The notes below the pieces were generated by a model. The model did no database searches and was not told where the DNA came from. It saw only the letters and a list, made by a program, of their open reading frames with translations. 64,000 nucleotides of DNA from a virus: the IMG/VR virus record IMGVR_UViG_3300044641_007991, positions 1 to 64,000 of that record; one strand, written 5' to 3'. The stretch's first letter is position 1. The number at the start of each line of letters is the position of its first letter. Of this stretch, positions 8,520 to 15,779 are shown piece after piece. Made by a program: the position numbers and the translations under genes.

Positions 8520-9401
8520 ATGCTAGATATGTTAAAAGGGTTATTGGACGAAAAACTTGAAGAAGTTTCTAAATCATTATCTGATGTTGTAGTTCCATCA
8601 GTTACTGAACCAAAAATGTCACCAAAAGGCGATCCGAAAATTTTTGAGTTACAAAAAAAATTAATTGCTCGCGGTGCAAAAATCACTGCTGATGGTCTTG
8701 ATGGTCCAGCTACTAGAAAAGCTGTGAAAGATTTTCCAGACGGTACTGCAACGCCTCCTGTAGAAGAAAAACCTAAACAAATTTCTGCTGGTGTTGTGTC
8801 ATTAGGTACAGTTAAATCATTATTCCCTAAACATAAAGATCCTAGTGGATTAACTGATGCATTAAATGTTGTTCTCCCAAAATATGATATTACAGGAACT
8901 GAAAGAGTTGCGTGTTTCTTGGCACAATGCGGACACGAAAGTGCTGGGTTTACAGTTTTTATTGAAAACTTAAATTATTCAGCTGAAGGTTTATGTAAAG
9001 TTTGGCCAAAACGGTTTACTGCGGCAACCGCAGGTGCTTATAATCGCAATCCAGAAAAAATCGCTAATAAAGTCTATTGTGATCGTATGGGAAATGGTTC
9101 TGAAGCCAGCGGAGAGGGTTGGAAATATCGTGGTCGCGGTGCGATTCAGTTAACTGGAAAAGATAATTATACAAAATTCTCTAAATCTTGTGGGAAATCC
9201 CTAGACGAAACTGTTGCTTATTGTGAAACTTTAGAAGGTGCTATTGCTAGTGGCGCATTTTTCTGGAAAGAAAATAGATTAAATGAGAGATTTGTTGATA
9301 AAAAAGATTTTGTTGGATTAACTAAGGCGATTAATGGTGGAACAACAGGATTGACCGACCGTCAACATCATTATGATGCAGCTAAGAAATTGTTAGGATA
9401 A
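8520..9401 (+). CDS. Endolysin: peptidoglycan-binding domain plus GH19 lysozyme/chitinase fold
   Basis: 293 residues. An N-terminal linker (1-38) precedes a PG_binding_1-like segment (about 39-75, DPKIFELQKKL...ADGLDGPATRKAVKDF). A GH19 domain fills about 110-293: CGHESAGF carries the catalytic glutamate, and YRGRGAIQLTGKDNY and KAINGG are hallmark GH19 phrases. It cleaves the peptidoglycan glycan strand at the end of infection. No signal peptide, so it needs a holin; the next genes encode small membrane proteins that could supply one. The ribosome site is AAAAGAGGTGC. A TAAATATA near 8482 may be a weak late promoter. Confidence 0.93.
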   Translation: MLDMLKGLLDEKLEEVSKSLSDVVVPSVTEPKMSPKGDPKIFELQKKLIARGAKITADGLDGPATRKAVKDFPDGTATPPVEEKPKQISAGVVSLGTVKSLFPKHKDPSGLTDALNVVLPKYDITGTERVACFLAQCGHESAGFTVFIENLNYSAEGLCKVWPKRFTAATAGAYNRNPEKIANKVYCDRMGNGSEASGEGWKYRGRGAIQLTGKDNYTKFSKSCGKSLDETVAYCETLEGAIASGAFFWKENRLNERFVDKKDFVGLTKAINGGTTGLTDRQHHYDAAKKLLG

Positions 9402-9404
9402 TCC

Positions 9405-9695
9405 ATGGATATCGGTATCCCTAATTTTTTTGATCTTGTAGAACAGTGTGGTGCACCAATAGCCATTGCTGTTGTTTGTGGTTGGTTTTTAATGCAGGCA
9501 ATTGAATTGGTTTTAGGTAGTGTTGTTAAAACAATTAAAAAATTAACAGGATTACTACGCTCAATGGATGGTCGCGTGCGTCAAATGAATGTTGATGTAC
9601 TAGATTTAGATAAATTAGTGTCAAAATCTTTAATGGTTGATCCGTTACCTAAAAAGGTACACCATGAAGTTGCTGCAGAAATGAACAAGGATTAA
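9405..9695 (+). CDS. Small membrane protein, holin-like (paralogue 1 of 3)
   Basis: 96 residues. One strong membrane helix at about 18-38 (IAIAVVCGWFLMQAIELVLG), then an amphipathic coiled-coil-like tail with DGRVRQMNVDVLDLDKLV. It starts 3 bases after the endolysin stop. The layout, though not the sequence, is shared with the genes at 9697 and 10932. Holin or spanin-like partner of the endolysin is the natural guess; a role with the curli genes downstream is the alternative. Confidence 0.65.
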   Translation: MDIGIPNFFDLVEQCGAPIAIAVVCGWFLMQAIELVLGSVVKTIKKLTGLLRSMDGRVRQMNVDVLDLDKLVSKSLMVDPLPKKVHHEVAAEMNKD

Positions 9696-9696
9696 T

Positions 9697-9981
9697 ATGA
9701 ATCAAGCATATATTGGGTTTTTTTCTGATGTTATTATTCCTATTATTGCTAGTAGTGCACTAGGAAGTTTTATTTTCACAGCGTTAAAATTTGTTTTAGG
9801 TGATGTTATTACATCAGTTAGAACATTGGCGTCAATCGTTATGGCGCTGGAAAATAGAGTTAAAAATACTTCTAACGAATTAATTAAAATTGACGTTACT
9901 ATATCTGCTGTTTTAGGATTACGTCCAGATCTAGAACGTATTTCAAGATCAGATGGGCAACGAGACGCTCGCAGAGATTAG
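9697..9981 (+). CDS. Small membrane protein, holin-like (paralogue 2 of 3)
   Basis: 94 residues with a membrane helix at about 9-32 (VIIPIIASSALGSFIFTALKF) and a coiled-coil tail, ENRVKNTSNELIKIDVTISAVL, that parallels the first paralogue. It starts one base after the previous stop. Its stop lies 5 bases before the late promoter of endonuclease cassette 2. Confidence 0.65.
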   Translation: MNQAYIGFFSDVIIPIIASSALGSFIFTALKFVLGDVITSVRTLASIVMALENRVKNTSNELIKIDVTISAVLGLRPDLERISRSDGQRDARRD

Positions 9982-9986
9982 GGTTT

Positions 9987-10037
9987 TATAAATAAAGTAT
10001 AGGTCGCGAGTTCCGAGGCTCCACCTATTCTAAACAT
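9987..10037 (+). promoter_or_regulatory. HEG 5' module 2: late promoter and covarying hairpin
   Basis: TATAAATA (9987-9994), outer stem ATAGGT/ACCTAT (9999-10004/10023-10028), CGC, inner stem GAG/CTC (10008-10010/10119 would be out of range; the pair is 10008-10010 with 10019-10021), one C, then TCTAAACAT (10029-10037). Confidence 0.85.
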
Positions 10038-10064
10038 TCTTACAATCGTTCAAGGAGAACAATA

Positions 10065-10919
10065 ATGCTCAGCAAAAATATTTATATGCCATATTTTTAT
10101 ATTATCCGACATAAAGAAACGGGTAAACAATATGCTGGATCTAGATGGGCAAAAGGTTGTCACCCATCAGAATTTATGCAAAAAGGCGGATATACTACAT
10201 CATCTATAATAATTAATTCTATAATAGAACGGGAAGGCGTTGATGTATTTGAAATAATAGAAATTATAACTTTAGATGAACTTATAATTCCGTTTAGCGT
10301 ACAATCTGTATATCAATATGAAACATGGTTTTTAAACGAATATAATTGTGCAACTTCGCCTGATTGGTATAATAAACATAATAATGAGGGAATGGTATTT
10401 GGAACCTCAGAATTTTATGACAAATCTAAAACAACATGTTTAGAAAAATATGGTTACGAATATTGTTTACAAGCTCCAGAAATACAGGAAAAGTCTAAAC
10501 AAACTTTATTAGATAATTATGGAGTAGATTCTCCTGCAAAAAATGAAGAAATTTTAAATAGAATGAAAGACACCAATATAAAAAAATATGGTGTAGAATT
10601 TCCCTTACAATCTGACGTAATAAAAGAAAATACTAAATTAACTAATTTAGAAAGATATGGTTATGAATATGGGTTGCAATCGCCGATAATAAAAGAAAAA
10701 TCGAAACAGACTTGTTTGGAAGTATATGGAGTAGACCATCCATCAAAAGATCCAGAAATAAAAGAACGAATATTTAATACATTTAAAAAAACTAATTTAG
10801 AAAAATATGGCGTGGAATTTCATGTTAATATACAAGTTACTTGTCCATATTGTAATAAAATTGGCAATAAACCAATTATGATGCGATGGCATTTTAATAA
10901 TTGTAAATTAAAAACATAA
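10065..10919 (+). CDS. GIY-YIG homing endonuclease with KYG repeats and zinc finger (cassette 2)
   Basis: 284 residues. After MLSKNIY comes a GIY-YIG core (YFYIIRHKETGKQYAGSRW, about 9-28). The middle (about 120-250) has five repeats of the type LEKYGYEYxLQxPEIxEKSKQT, a DNA-binding repeat frequent in phage GIY-YIG nucleases. The C-terminus is a single CPYC...HFNNC zinc-finger-like motif (about 258-280), like those repeated in cassette 6. It lies between the second and third small membrane genes. Ribosome site AAGGAGAAC. Confidence 0.85.
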   Translation: MLSKNIYMPYFYIIRHKETGKQYAGSRWAKGCHPSEFMQKGGYTTSSIIINSIIEREGVDVFEIIEIITLDELIIPFSVQSVYQYETWFLNEYNCATSPDWYNKHNNEGMVFGTSEFYDKSKTTCLEKYGYEYCLQAPEIQEKSKQTLLDNYGVDSPAKNEEILNRMKDTNIKKYGVEFPLQSDVIKENTKLTNLERYGYEYGLQSPIIKEKSKQTCLEVYGVDHPSKDPEIKERIFNTFKKTNLEKYGVEFHVNIQVTCPYCNKIGNKPIMMRWHFNNCKLKT

Positions 10920-10931
10920 TATGGACATAAT

Positions 10932-11228
10932 ATGGACATTACAGAAATAGGCGAGTTAATCTCAAAATACGGTTTTCCGACAGTTTCATCATTTTTTATG
11001 CTCAGAATGGTTCGTTACGTTTGGGATTTTACAATCAATGAGATTAACCCAGTTTTAGGTGAAGCTAATAAAGAGTTAATTGCTCTTATTGATAGAATAC
11101 GTCTTTGTGATAACGATCTTTTGAGATTAACTGCTAAATTAAATACAGTTCTTCAAATTCGTGAAAAGGCTTTATTACAACAAGATCAAGAAGAACCGCC
11201 AAAACCAAAACGTCCAAGATCAGGATAA
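10932..11228 (+). CDS. Small membrane protein, holin-like (paralogue 3 of 3)
   Basis: 98 residues. A hydrophobic segment at about 14-32 (GFPTVSSFFMLRMVRYVW), a coiled-coil tail and a basic proline-rich end (PPKPKRPRSG). It shares the architecture of the genes at 9405 and 9697, from which cassette 2 separates it. It starts 12 bases after the endonuclease stop, within a small duplication of ATATGGACATA. Confidence 0.6.
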   Translation: MDITEIGELISKYGFPTVSSFFMLRMVRYVWDFTINEINPVLGEANKELIALIDRIRLCDNDLLRLTAKLNTVLQIREKALLQQDQEEPPKPKRPRSG

Positions 11229-11232
11229 TTAT

Positions 11233-11679
11233 ATGAGAAAACACCTATTAAAGTTGTTTTTTATTATGTGTTTTTCAATTGATGTTAACGCCTCTAATCT
11301 AGTTTATGAATTCAATAATCCATCATTTTCGGGAAATGGTTGGTCAACTCAAGTAATAACTCTAGAACAAATAGAATCCGCTCGAAAGCAAAAAATAAAA
11401 GATGATGCAGCAGCTGGCATAGCCAAAGCTGCAGCTGATGCTAAAAATAGCAATTTATCTAAATTTTTAGTTAATGTTGAGTCCAGGATTTACGCTCAAT
11501 TATCCAAACAATTAGCTGATCAAATGTTTACTGATAGTGGAGCAACATCAGGTACAATGGATTTTCAGGGAACATCTATTAATTGGGTTAAAGGTGCAAC
11601 TGATGTATCGTTAACAATTACAGAATCTAATGGTAATACCACTGATATTATAGTTCCTATTGGTCAGTTTGGATTTTAA
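11233..11679 (+). CDS. csgF: CsgF-like curli assembly protein
   Basis: 148 residues. Signal peptide at 1-20 ending in VNA, then SNLVYEFNNPSFSGNGW, which matches the conserved mature N-terminus of CsgF. The rest has QLSKQLADQMF, then a beta-rich end with DVSLTITESNGNTTDIIVP, as in CsgF. In bacteria CsgF caps the outside of the CsgG pore and helps nucleate curlin. The ATG at 11233 is chosen because it begins the signal peptide; the frame stays open upstream. It is followed by csgG after one base. Late expression is expected. Confidence 0.85.
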   Translation: MRKHLLKLFFIMCFSIDVNASNLVYEFNNPSFSGNGWSTQVITLEQIESARKQKIKDDAAAGIAKAAADAKNSNLSKFLVNVESRIYAQLSKQLADQMFTDSGATSGTMDFQGTSINWVKGATDVSLTITESNGNTTDIIVPIGQFGF

Positions 11680-11680
11680 T

Positions 11681-12457
11681 ATGAAATATATGATTTTATC
11701 CATATTATTGCTTACAGGGTGTTCTCAAATTGCTTTGGATATTATGAGAGAAGATCCCGTTCCTATAACATCAAGAATCACATTAAGTAATAAATTACCG
11801 GAATTGGAAGGACCAGCAATACCAATTTCTATTTACGATTTTACTGATAAAACTGGGCAACGTAAACCATCAGACAAATTAGCTCAATTATCAACAGCTG
11901 TTCCACAGGGAGCAGAATCGTTTGTTATCAAAGCATTACAAGATTCAAAAAATTGGTTTAAGGTTGTTGAACGAGTTGGTTTAGATAATTTAGTTAAAGA
12001 GCGACAATTAATTCGCAATCAACGAGATGTTTACGAAGGAAAAGAATCTAAACCATTACCTCCATTATTAGTTAGTGGATTAATGGTAACAGGTAGCATT
12101 AGTGGATACGATTCTGATATTCGTACGGGTGGAATAGGGTTAAGGTTATTTAAACTTGGATTCACCCAAGAATATAGAGTTGATCAAATTACTATCTCGA
12201 TGAGATTAATTTCTGTTTCATCTGGGGAAGTATTAGTATCAGTGGCAACAACTAAAACGATTTATAGTTTTGCTAGTGATGCTGGTGTTATGATGTTTAT
12301 TGGAACTGGTAATGTAACTGCTCTAGAAGCAGAAGTTGGAAATAGCGTCAACGAACCTATTACTGAAGGTGTTAGAGTTGCTATTGAAGACAGTGTTTAT
12401 TCTATGATAATTGAAGGGGAAAAACGAGGTCTTTGGAAATTTAAAAAGGAAAAATAG
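11681..12457 (+). CDS. csgG: CsgG-like curli secretion channel lipoprotein
   Basis: 258 residues. Lipoprotein signal with lipobox LLTGC (Cys 14). Conserved CsgG phrases are in order: YDFTDKTGQRKP (52-63), STAVPQ (71-76), DNLVKERQLIRNQ (102-114), VTGSISGYDSDIRTGG (136-151), SSGEVLVSV, and NEPITEGVRVAIEDSV with RGLW near the end. CsgG forms the nonameric outer-membrane pore that exports curlin. The E. coli protein has 277 residues and ours lacks only part of the tail. It lies between csgF and a curlin-like gene, so the three essential secretion parts are together. Confidence 0.92.
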   Translation: MKYMILSILLLTGCSQIALDIMREDPVPITSRITLSNKLPELEGPAIPISIYDFTDKTGQRKPSDKLAQLSTAVPQGAESFVIKALQDSKNWFKVVERVGLDNLVKERQLIRNQRDVYEGKESKPLPPLLVSGLMVTGSISGYDSDIRTGGIGLRLFKLGFTQEYRVDQITISMRLISVSSGEVLVSVATTKTIYSFASDAGVMMFIGTGNVTALEAEVGNSVNEPITEGVRVAIEDSVYSMIIEGEKRGLWKFKKEK

Positions 12458-13048
12458 ATGAAAATCTTACAAACATATTTGATTATGTTTGTTATGCTCT
12501 TTGCTACTACTACATTTGCTAATGATATTTTTATTGAACAGGTTGGGAGTTTATCTGATATTACATTAACACAACAGGGTGTTGATAATCGTATTGGGAC
12601 AGCTCTTAATCCTTCATTTTTTGGTGGAAGTAGTGATGTGTCGACTATTGAACAAATTGGTTCTAGAAATGAATTAGATTTGATCGTAAATGGTGATAAT
12701 ACAACTGTTACATTAAGTACAACAGGTAATGATAATAAAGAAACAATTAATTGTGGAGTCAAAACTGCTGTGACATGTAACAATACTACAATCAATCATA
12801 CTATATCGGGTGATAATAATACTATTGACACTACAATTGGTGCTACAACTAATAGTAAAATGACTGTAACTGGTGATAGTAATGCTATTACTCATACAAG
12901 TACAAGTTCTGGTATTGTATCTGCTGATTTAACTTTAACTGGTAACAGTAATACAATTGATTTAACTCAAAGCGGAACTTTGGATAAGAGTATAAAAATT
13001 GAAAGTACTGGTTCTAACAATAATATTACTGTTAATCAATCCAATTAA
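12458..13048 (+). CDS. Curlin-like repeat protein (CsgA/CsgB type)
   Basis: 196 residues. Signal peptide 1-21 ends in FA. The mature protein is Asn/Thr/Gln-rich with curlin-style repeats: IEQVGSLSDITLTQQG, TIEQIGSRNELDL, then degenerate N-x-x-x-x-Q/T-x-G-x-x-N units to the end (IDLTQSGTLDKS). It has Cys residues in INCGVKTAVTCNN, unusual for curlin. It begins directly after csgG. It is the likely cargo of the CsgG channel. The amyloid nature is inferred. Cassette 3 starts at its stop codon. Confidence 0.8.
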   Translation: MKILQTYLIMFVMLFATTTFANDIFIEQVGSLSDITLTQQGVDNRIGTALNPSFFGGSSDVSTIEQIGSRNELDLIVNGDNTTVTLSTTGNDNKETINCGVKTAVTCNNTTINHTISGDNNTIDTTIGATTNSKMTVTGDSNAITHTSTSSGIVSADLTLTGNSNTIDLTQSGTLDKSIKIESTGSNNNITVNQSN

Positions 13049-13098
13049 TATAAATAGACGGTAGTCGCGGATCCCCCGATCCCACTACCTCTAAACAT
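13049..13098 (+). promoter_or_regulatory. HEG 5' module 3: late promoter and covarying hairpin
   Basis: TATAAATA (13049-13056), outer stem GGTAGT/ACTACC (13060-13065/13084-13089), CGC, inner stem GGATC/GATCC (13069-13073/13078-13082), one C, then TCTAAACAT (13090-13098). The best-paired copy. Confidence 0.88.
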
Positions 13099-13125
13099 TT
13101 TTACACTTAATCAAGAGGATTAACA

Positions 13126-13974
13126 ATGTCCAGCGCAAATATTTATATTATCACAGAACAACAGCGTTTAAATTTTAAACCAACATATCTTTATATCAAA
13201 CAACATTCAGTTACTGGATTAAAATATTTCGGAAAAACGATTAAATCTGATCCAATAAAATATAAAGGATCTGGTATTAGGTGGTCAAAACATATAAAAA
13301 AACACGGAACTAAATTTGTTACCACTTTATGGTATAAATTATATACAGATATAGATGAATTATTATCCGTTGCTATAACTCTATCTGAAATTTATGATAT
13401 CGTGGATTCTGATTTTTGGGCGAATATTGTGCCAGAAAATGGGTTAACTGGCGGAGATTCTGAAACTGTTAGAAGGCAACAAAAAGAGAAAGTTGCAGAA
13501 GGAACCCATAATTTTTTAGGTGGGGAGATTGGGGGGAGTTTTTCAAGAGAACGAGTTTTAAATGGAACCCATAATTTTTTAGGTCCAGAATCAAATAGAA
13601 AGCGAATAGCTGATGGAACACATCCATTTTTAAATTCCGATTTTCAAAGAAATGTTCAATTAAAATTATTATCTGAAGGGACTCATATATTCCTTAATCC
13701 AGAATTTCGAGAAAATCAATCTAATAGAGTTAAAGAAATGAATGCAACAAACGTCTCTAATGGTACGCACCCTTTTTTAGGACCGGAGTTGAATAAAAAA
13801 CGAATAGCTGATGGGACACATCCTTTACTCACTTTATCCAAACAAAGATCTAATAGAAAAATATATCTTGACATAAAAGAATTAGCTAAAACATTAAAGA
13901 TTAAATTACCACCTGGGCTAAATATGAAATCTGATGAATTTTTATTGAAATTTAAAGACAAATATTTGACTTAA
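13126..13974 (+). CDS. GIY-YIG-type homing endonuclease with GTH repeats (cassette 3)
   Basis: 282 residues. MSSANIYIITEQQ, then a GIY-YIG core FKPTYLYIKQHSVTGLKYFGKT (about 16-37) and YKGSG. From about 125 to 235 there are six repeats of GTHxFLxPE / RKRIADGTHPFL. The C-terminus NMKSDEFLLKFKDKY matches cassette 1, its closest relative here. It lies between the curlin-like gene and the FecR gene, whose ATG follows the endonuclease stop by one base with no ribosome site of its own. Confidence 0.82.
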   Translation: MSSANIYIITEQQRLNFKPTYLYIKQHSVTGLKYFGKTIKSDPIKYKGSGIRWSKHIKKHGTKFVTTLWYKLYTDIDELLSVAITLSEIYDIVDSDFWANIVPENGLTGGDSETVRRQQKEKVAEGTHNFLGGEIGGSFSRERVLNGTHNFLGPESNRKRIADGTHPFLNSDFQRNVQLKLLSEGTHIFLNPEFRENQSNRVKEMNATNVSNGTHPFLGPELNKKRIADGTHPLLTLSKQRSNRKIYLDIKELAKTLKIKLPPGLNMKSDEFLLKFKDKYLT

Positions 13975-13975
13975 T

Positions 13976-15034
13976 ATGCAATTTTGTGTATTTGTATTTT
14001 TAACATTTATATCAGTGAATGTTTTATCTGATATAGGGAAAATCGAATACCAAACAGGATTAGCTGAAATTAATAGGAATAATAGATCCTATGCAACTAA
14101 AGAGCAATTTCCAGTAGAATCTAAAGATTCTATTATTACAGCTAATTCTAAACTTAATATTAAATTTGAAGATAATACACGAGTTGCTGTGTCTGAACAA
14201 AGTAAACTTATTATTGATGATTTTATATACGACCCTAAAAAAACAGCAGGGAAATTAGCTTTAAAGTTTGCTTTAGGAACTGTTAGATATACTTCAGGAC
14301 AAATTGCTAAACATAATCCTCAAACAGTATCTATTAATACGCCGACTTCCGTAATTTCAATTCGGGGCACTGATTTTAGCGCCACTGTTGATGAATTAGG
14401 TAAAAGTACAATTATTTTATTACCCAGTTGTGATATTACTGGTTGTGTTACAGGTGCTATTGAAGTTTCTACTGATGCAGGGTTTGTTTTAATGAACCAA
14501 GCATTCCAGACAACAGTTGTATCAGATAAAAATTCTGCTCCAACAAAACCTGTTATCATATCAATCGATGCAGCTAATATAGATAATACATTAATTGTAT
14601 CTCCTCCTGTAAAATCTACAGATAATTCAACAAAAGTAGAACAAATAAAAACTGATTTAGATATTAATTTTCTTGATCAAGATTTTTTATCATACAAACA
14701 ATTAGATTTAAATGTTTTAGATTTAAGCAGCGAATTAGATAAAAATTATCTTGAGGTTGCTTTAATGGAAGATATGTTGAACGCTACTAATCAAGTCGGC
14801 AGCGATTTATTAGCTGTTGGGGTAATGTTGCCTGGATATAATGAGGCTAGTAATTTAAAATATTATATTAATTCTATTGAACAATTAGTATTAAACAAAT
14901 CATCAAAACACCAATTTGAATTAAAAATTGATAAAAATTCAGATGCAACATTAAATTTAAATCAAGAAGGTGTTCCATTATCTCAAAGAATTAATATGGG
15001 TGTTGCAACAAAAATTACTATTATTCAAAAATAA
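13976..15034 (+). CDS. Exported FecR-domain protein
   Basis: 352 residues. Signal peptide at about 1-18 (FCVFVFLTFISVNVLS). A FecR domain spans about 25-150 with the hallmark LGTVRYTSGQIAKHNPQ, SINTPTSVISIRGTDFSA. The C-terminal 150 residues are unassigned, ending in DATLNLNQEGVPLSQRIN. In bacteria FecR-domain proteins of this kind often sit beside CHASE2-cyclase genes, as here (15776). Location: periplasm. Its start directly follows the cassette 3 stop, so translation may depend on coupling, or the original start may have been lost when the cassette inserted. Confidence 0.85.
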   Translation: MQFCVFVFLTFISVNVLSDIGKIEYQTGLAEINRNNRSYATKEQFPVESKDSIITANSKLNIKFEDNTRVAVSEQSKLIIDDFIYDPKKTAGKLALKFALGTVRYTSGQIAKHNPQTVSINTPTSVISIRGTDFSATVDELGKSTIILLPSCDITGCVTGAIEVSTDAGFVLMNQAFQTTVVSDKNSAPTKPVIISIDAANIDNTLIVSPPVKSTDNSTKVEQIKTDLDINFLDQDFLSYKQLDLNVLDLSSELDKNYLEVALMEDMLNATNQVGSDLLAVGVMLPGYNEASNLKYYINSIEQLVLNKSSKHQFELKIDKNSDATLNLNQEGVPLSQRINMGVATKITIIQK

Positions 15035-15037
15035 ATA
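15030..15037 (+). promoter_or_regulatory. Late-promoter-like box
   Basis: AATAAATA across the FecR stop codon, 29 bases before the nuclease gene. A good ribosome site (CGTGAGGT) follows. Confidence 0.55.
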
Positions 15038-15065
15038 GTTTTTTTAAATATAACGTGAGGTAATC

Positions 15066-15779
15066 ATGAAAAAACTTGTTTTAGCACTATGTTTAGCGTT
15101 TTCTACTGCTGTATTTGCAGGAACTATTAACGAACAATGTCCGCAATTAACTGTAAACGGAACTCCACAATATGAATCTCAGCAAGGCGATCAAGAAATT
15201 TGTCATGCAAATTATGCAGTAATTCATAGATGCGGAGTAAAGGCTCCAGTTGCAGTATTTGAACATTTAACCAAAGAAGATATTACTGGTCCAGCTAAAC
15301 GAAAAGATAATTTTCACCCTGATTCTGATGTTTCCCCGCAATGTTCAGCTACTTTAGCCGATTATGCTACTGTTGGTAAAACTCATGATAGAGGACATTT
15401 ATCTCCAGCTGGAAACAATACTCAAAGTGCTGATATTATGAGCGAAAGTTTTGATTTGAGTAACATGGTAGCTCAGGTAGCAAACAATAATCGTGGGATC
15501 TGGAAACAATTAGAAACTAAAGAACGCGAAATGATTTCAACTGCAGGAACAGATTATTATATTATTTCTGGTGGCATTTTTGATCCTGGATACTCTGTAA
15601 CTGGTAATGGTTTGGGTATTCCAACTAGATTGTATAAAATAATTGTCGAGAAAAATAATAAATCCGTGCAAGCATATTTAATGCCAAATGCTGCGTTACC
15701 TGTGACAGATTTACCGAAATATCAAGTGTCGCTAGAAGAAGTTGAGCAAGCAACGCAAATGAAATTTAATTTAAAATGA
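15066..15779 (+). CDS. Secreted DNA/RNA non-specific endonuclease (NucA/Serratia type)
   Basis: 237 residues. Signal peptide 1-18 ending in VFA. The active-site phrase THDRGHLSPAGNN (about 109-121) holds the catalytic His and is followed by MSNMVAQ-type residues (LSNMVAQVANNNRGIWKQLE), the metal-binding part. Such nucleases degrade DNA and RNA in the periplasm or outside the cell. It overlaps the cyclase gene by 4 bases. Possible roles are removing free DNA during lysis or loosening an extracellular matrix; neither is shown. Confidence 0.92.
   Translation: MKKLVLALCLAFSTAVFAGTINEQCPQLTVNGTPQYESQQGDQEICHANYAVIHRCGVKAPVAVFEHLTKEDITGPAKRKDNFHPDSDVSPQCSATLADYATVGKTHDRGHLSPAGNNTQSADIMSESFDLSNMVAQVANNNRGIWKQLETKEREMISTAGTDYYIISGGIFDPGYSVTGNGLGIPTRLYKIIVEKNNKSVQAYLMPNAALPVTDLPKYQVSLEEVEQATQMKFNLK

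Noticed and set aside
12397-12895. Minus-strand frames across the curlin-like gene
   Set aside because: Antisense shadows caused by the Thr/Asn repeat composition; the plus-strand gene has signal peptide, spacing and homology.
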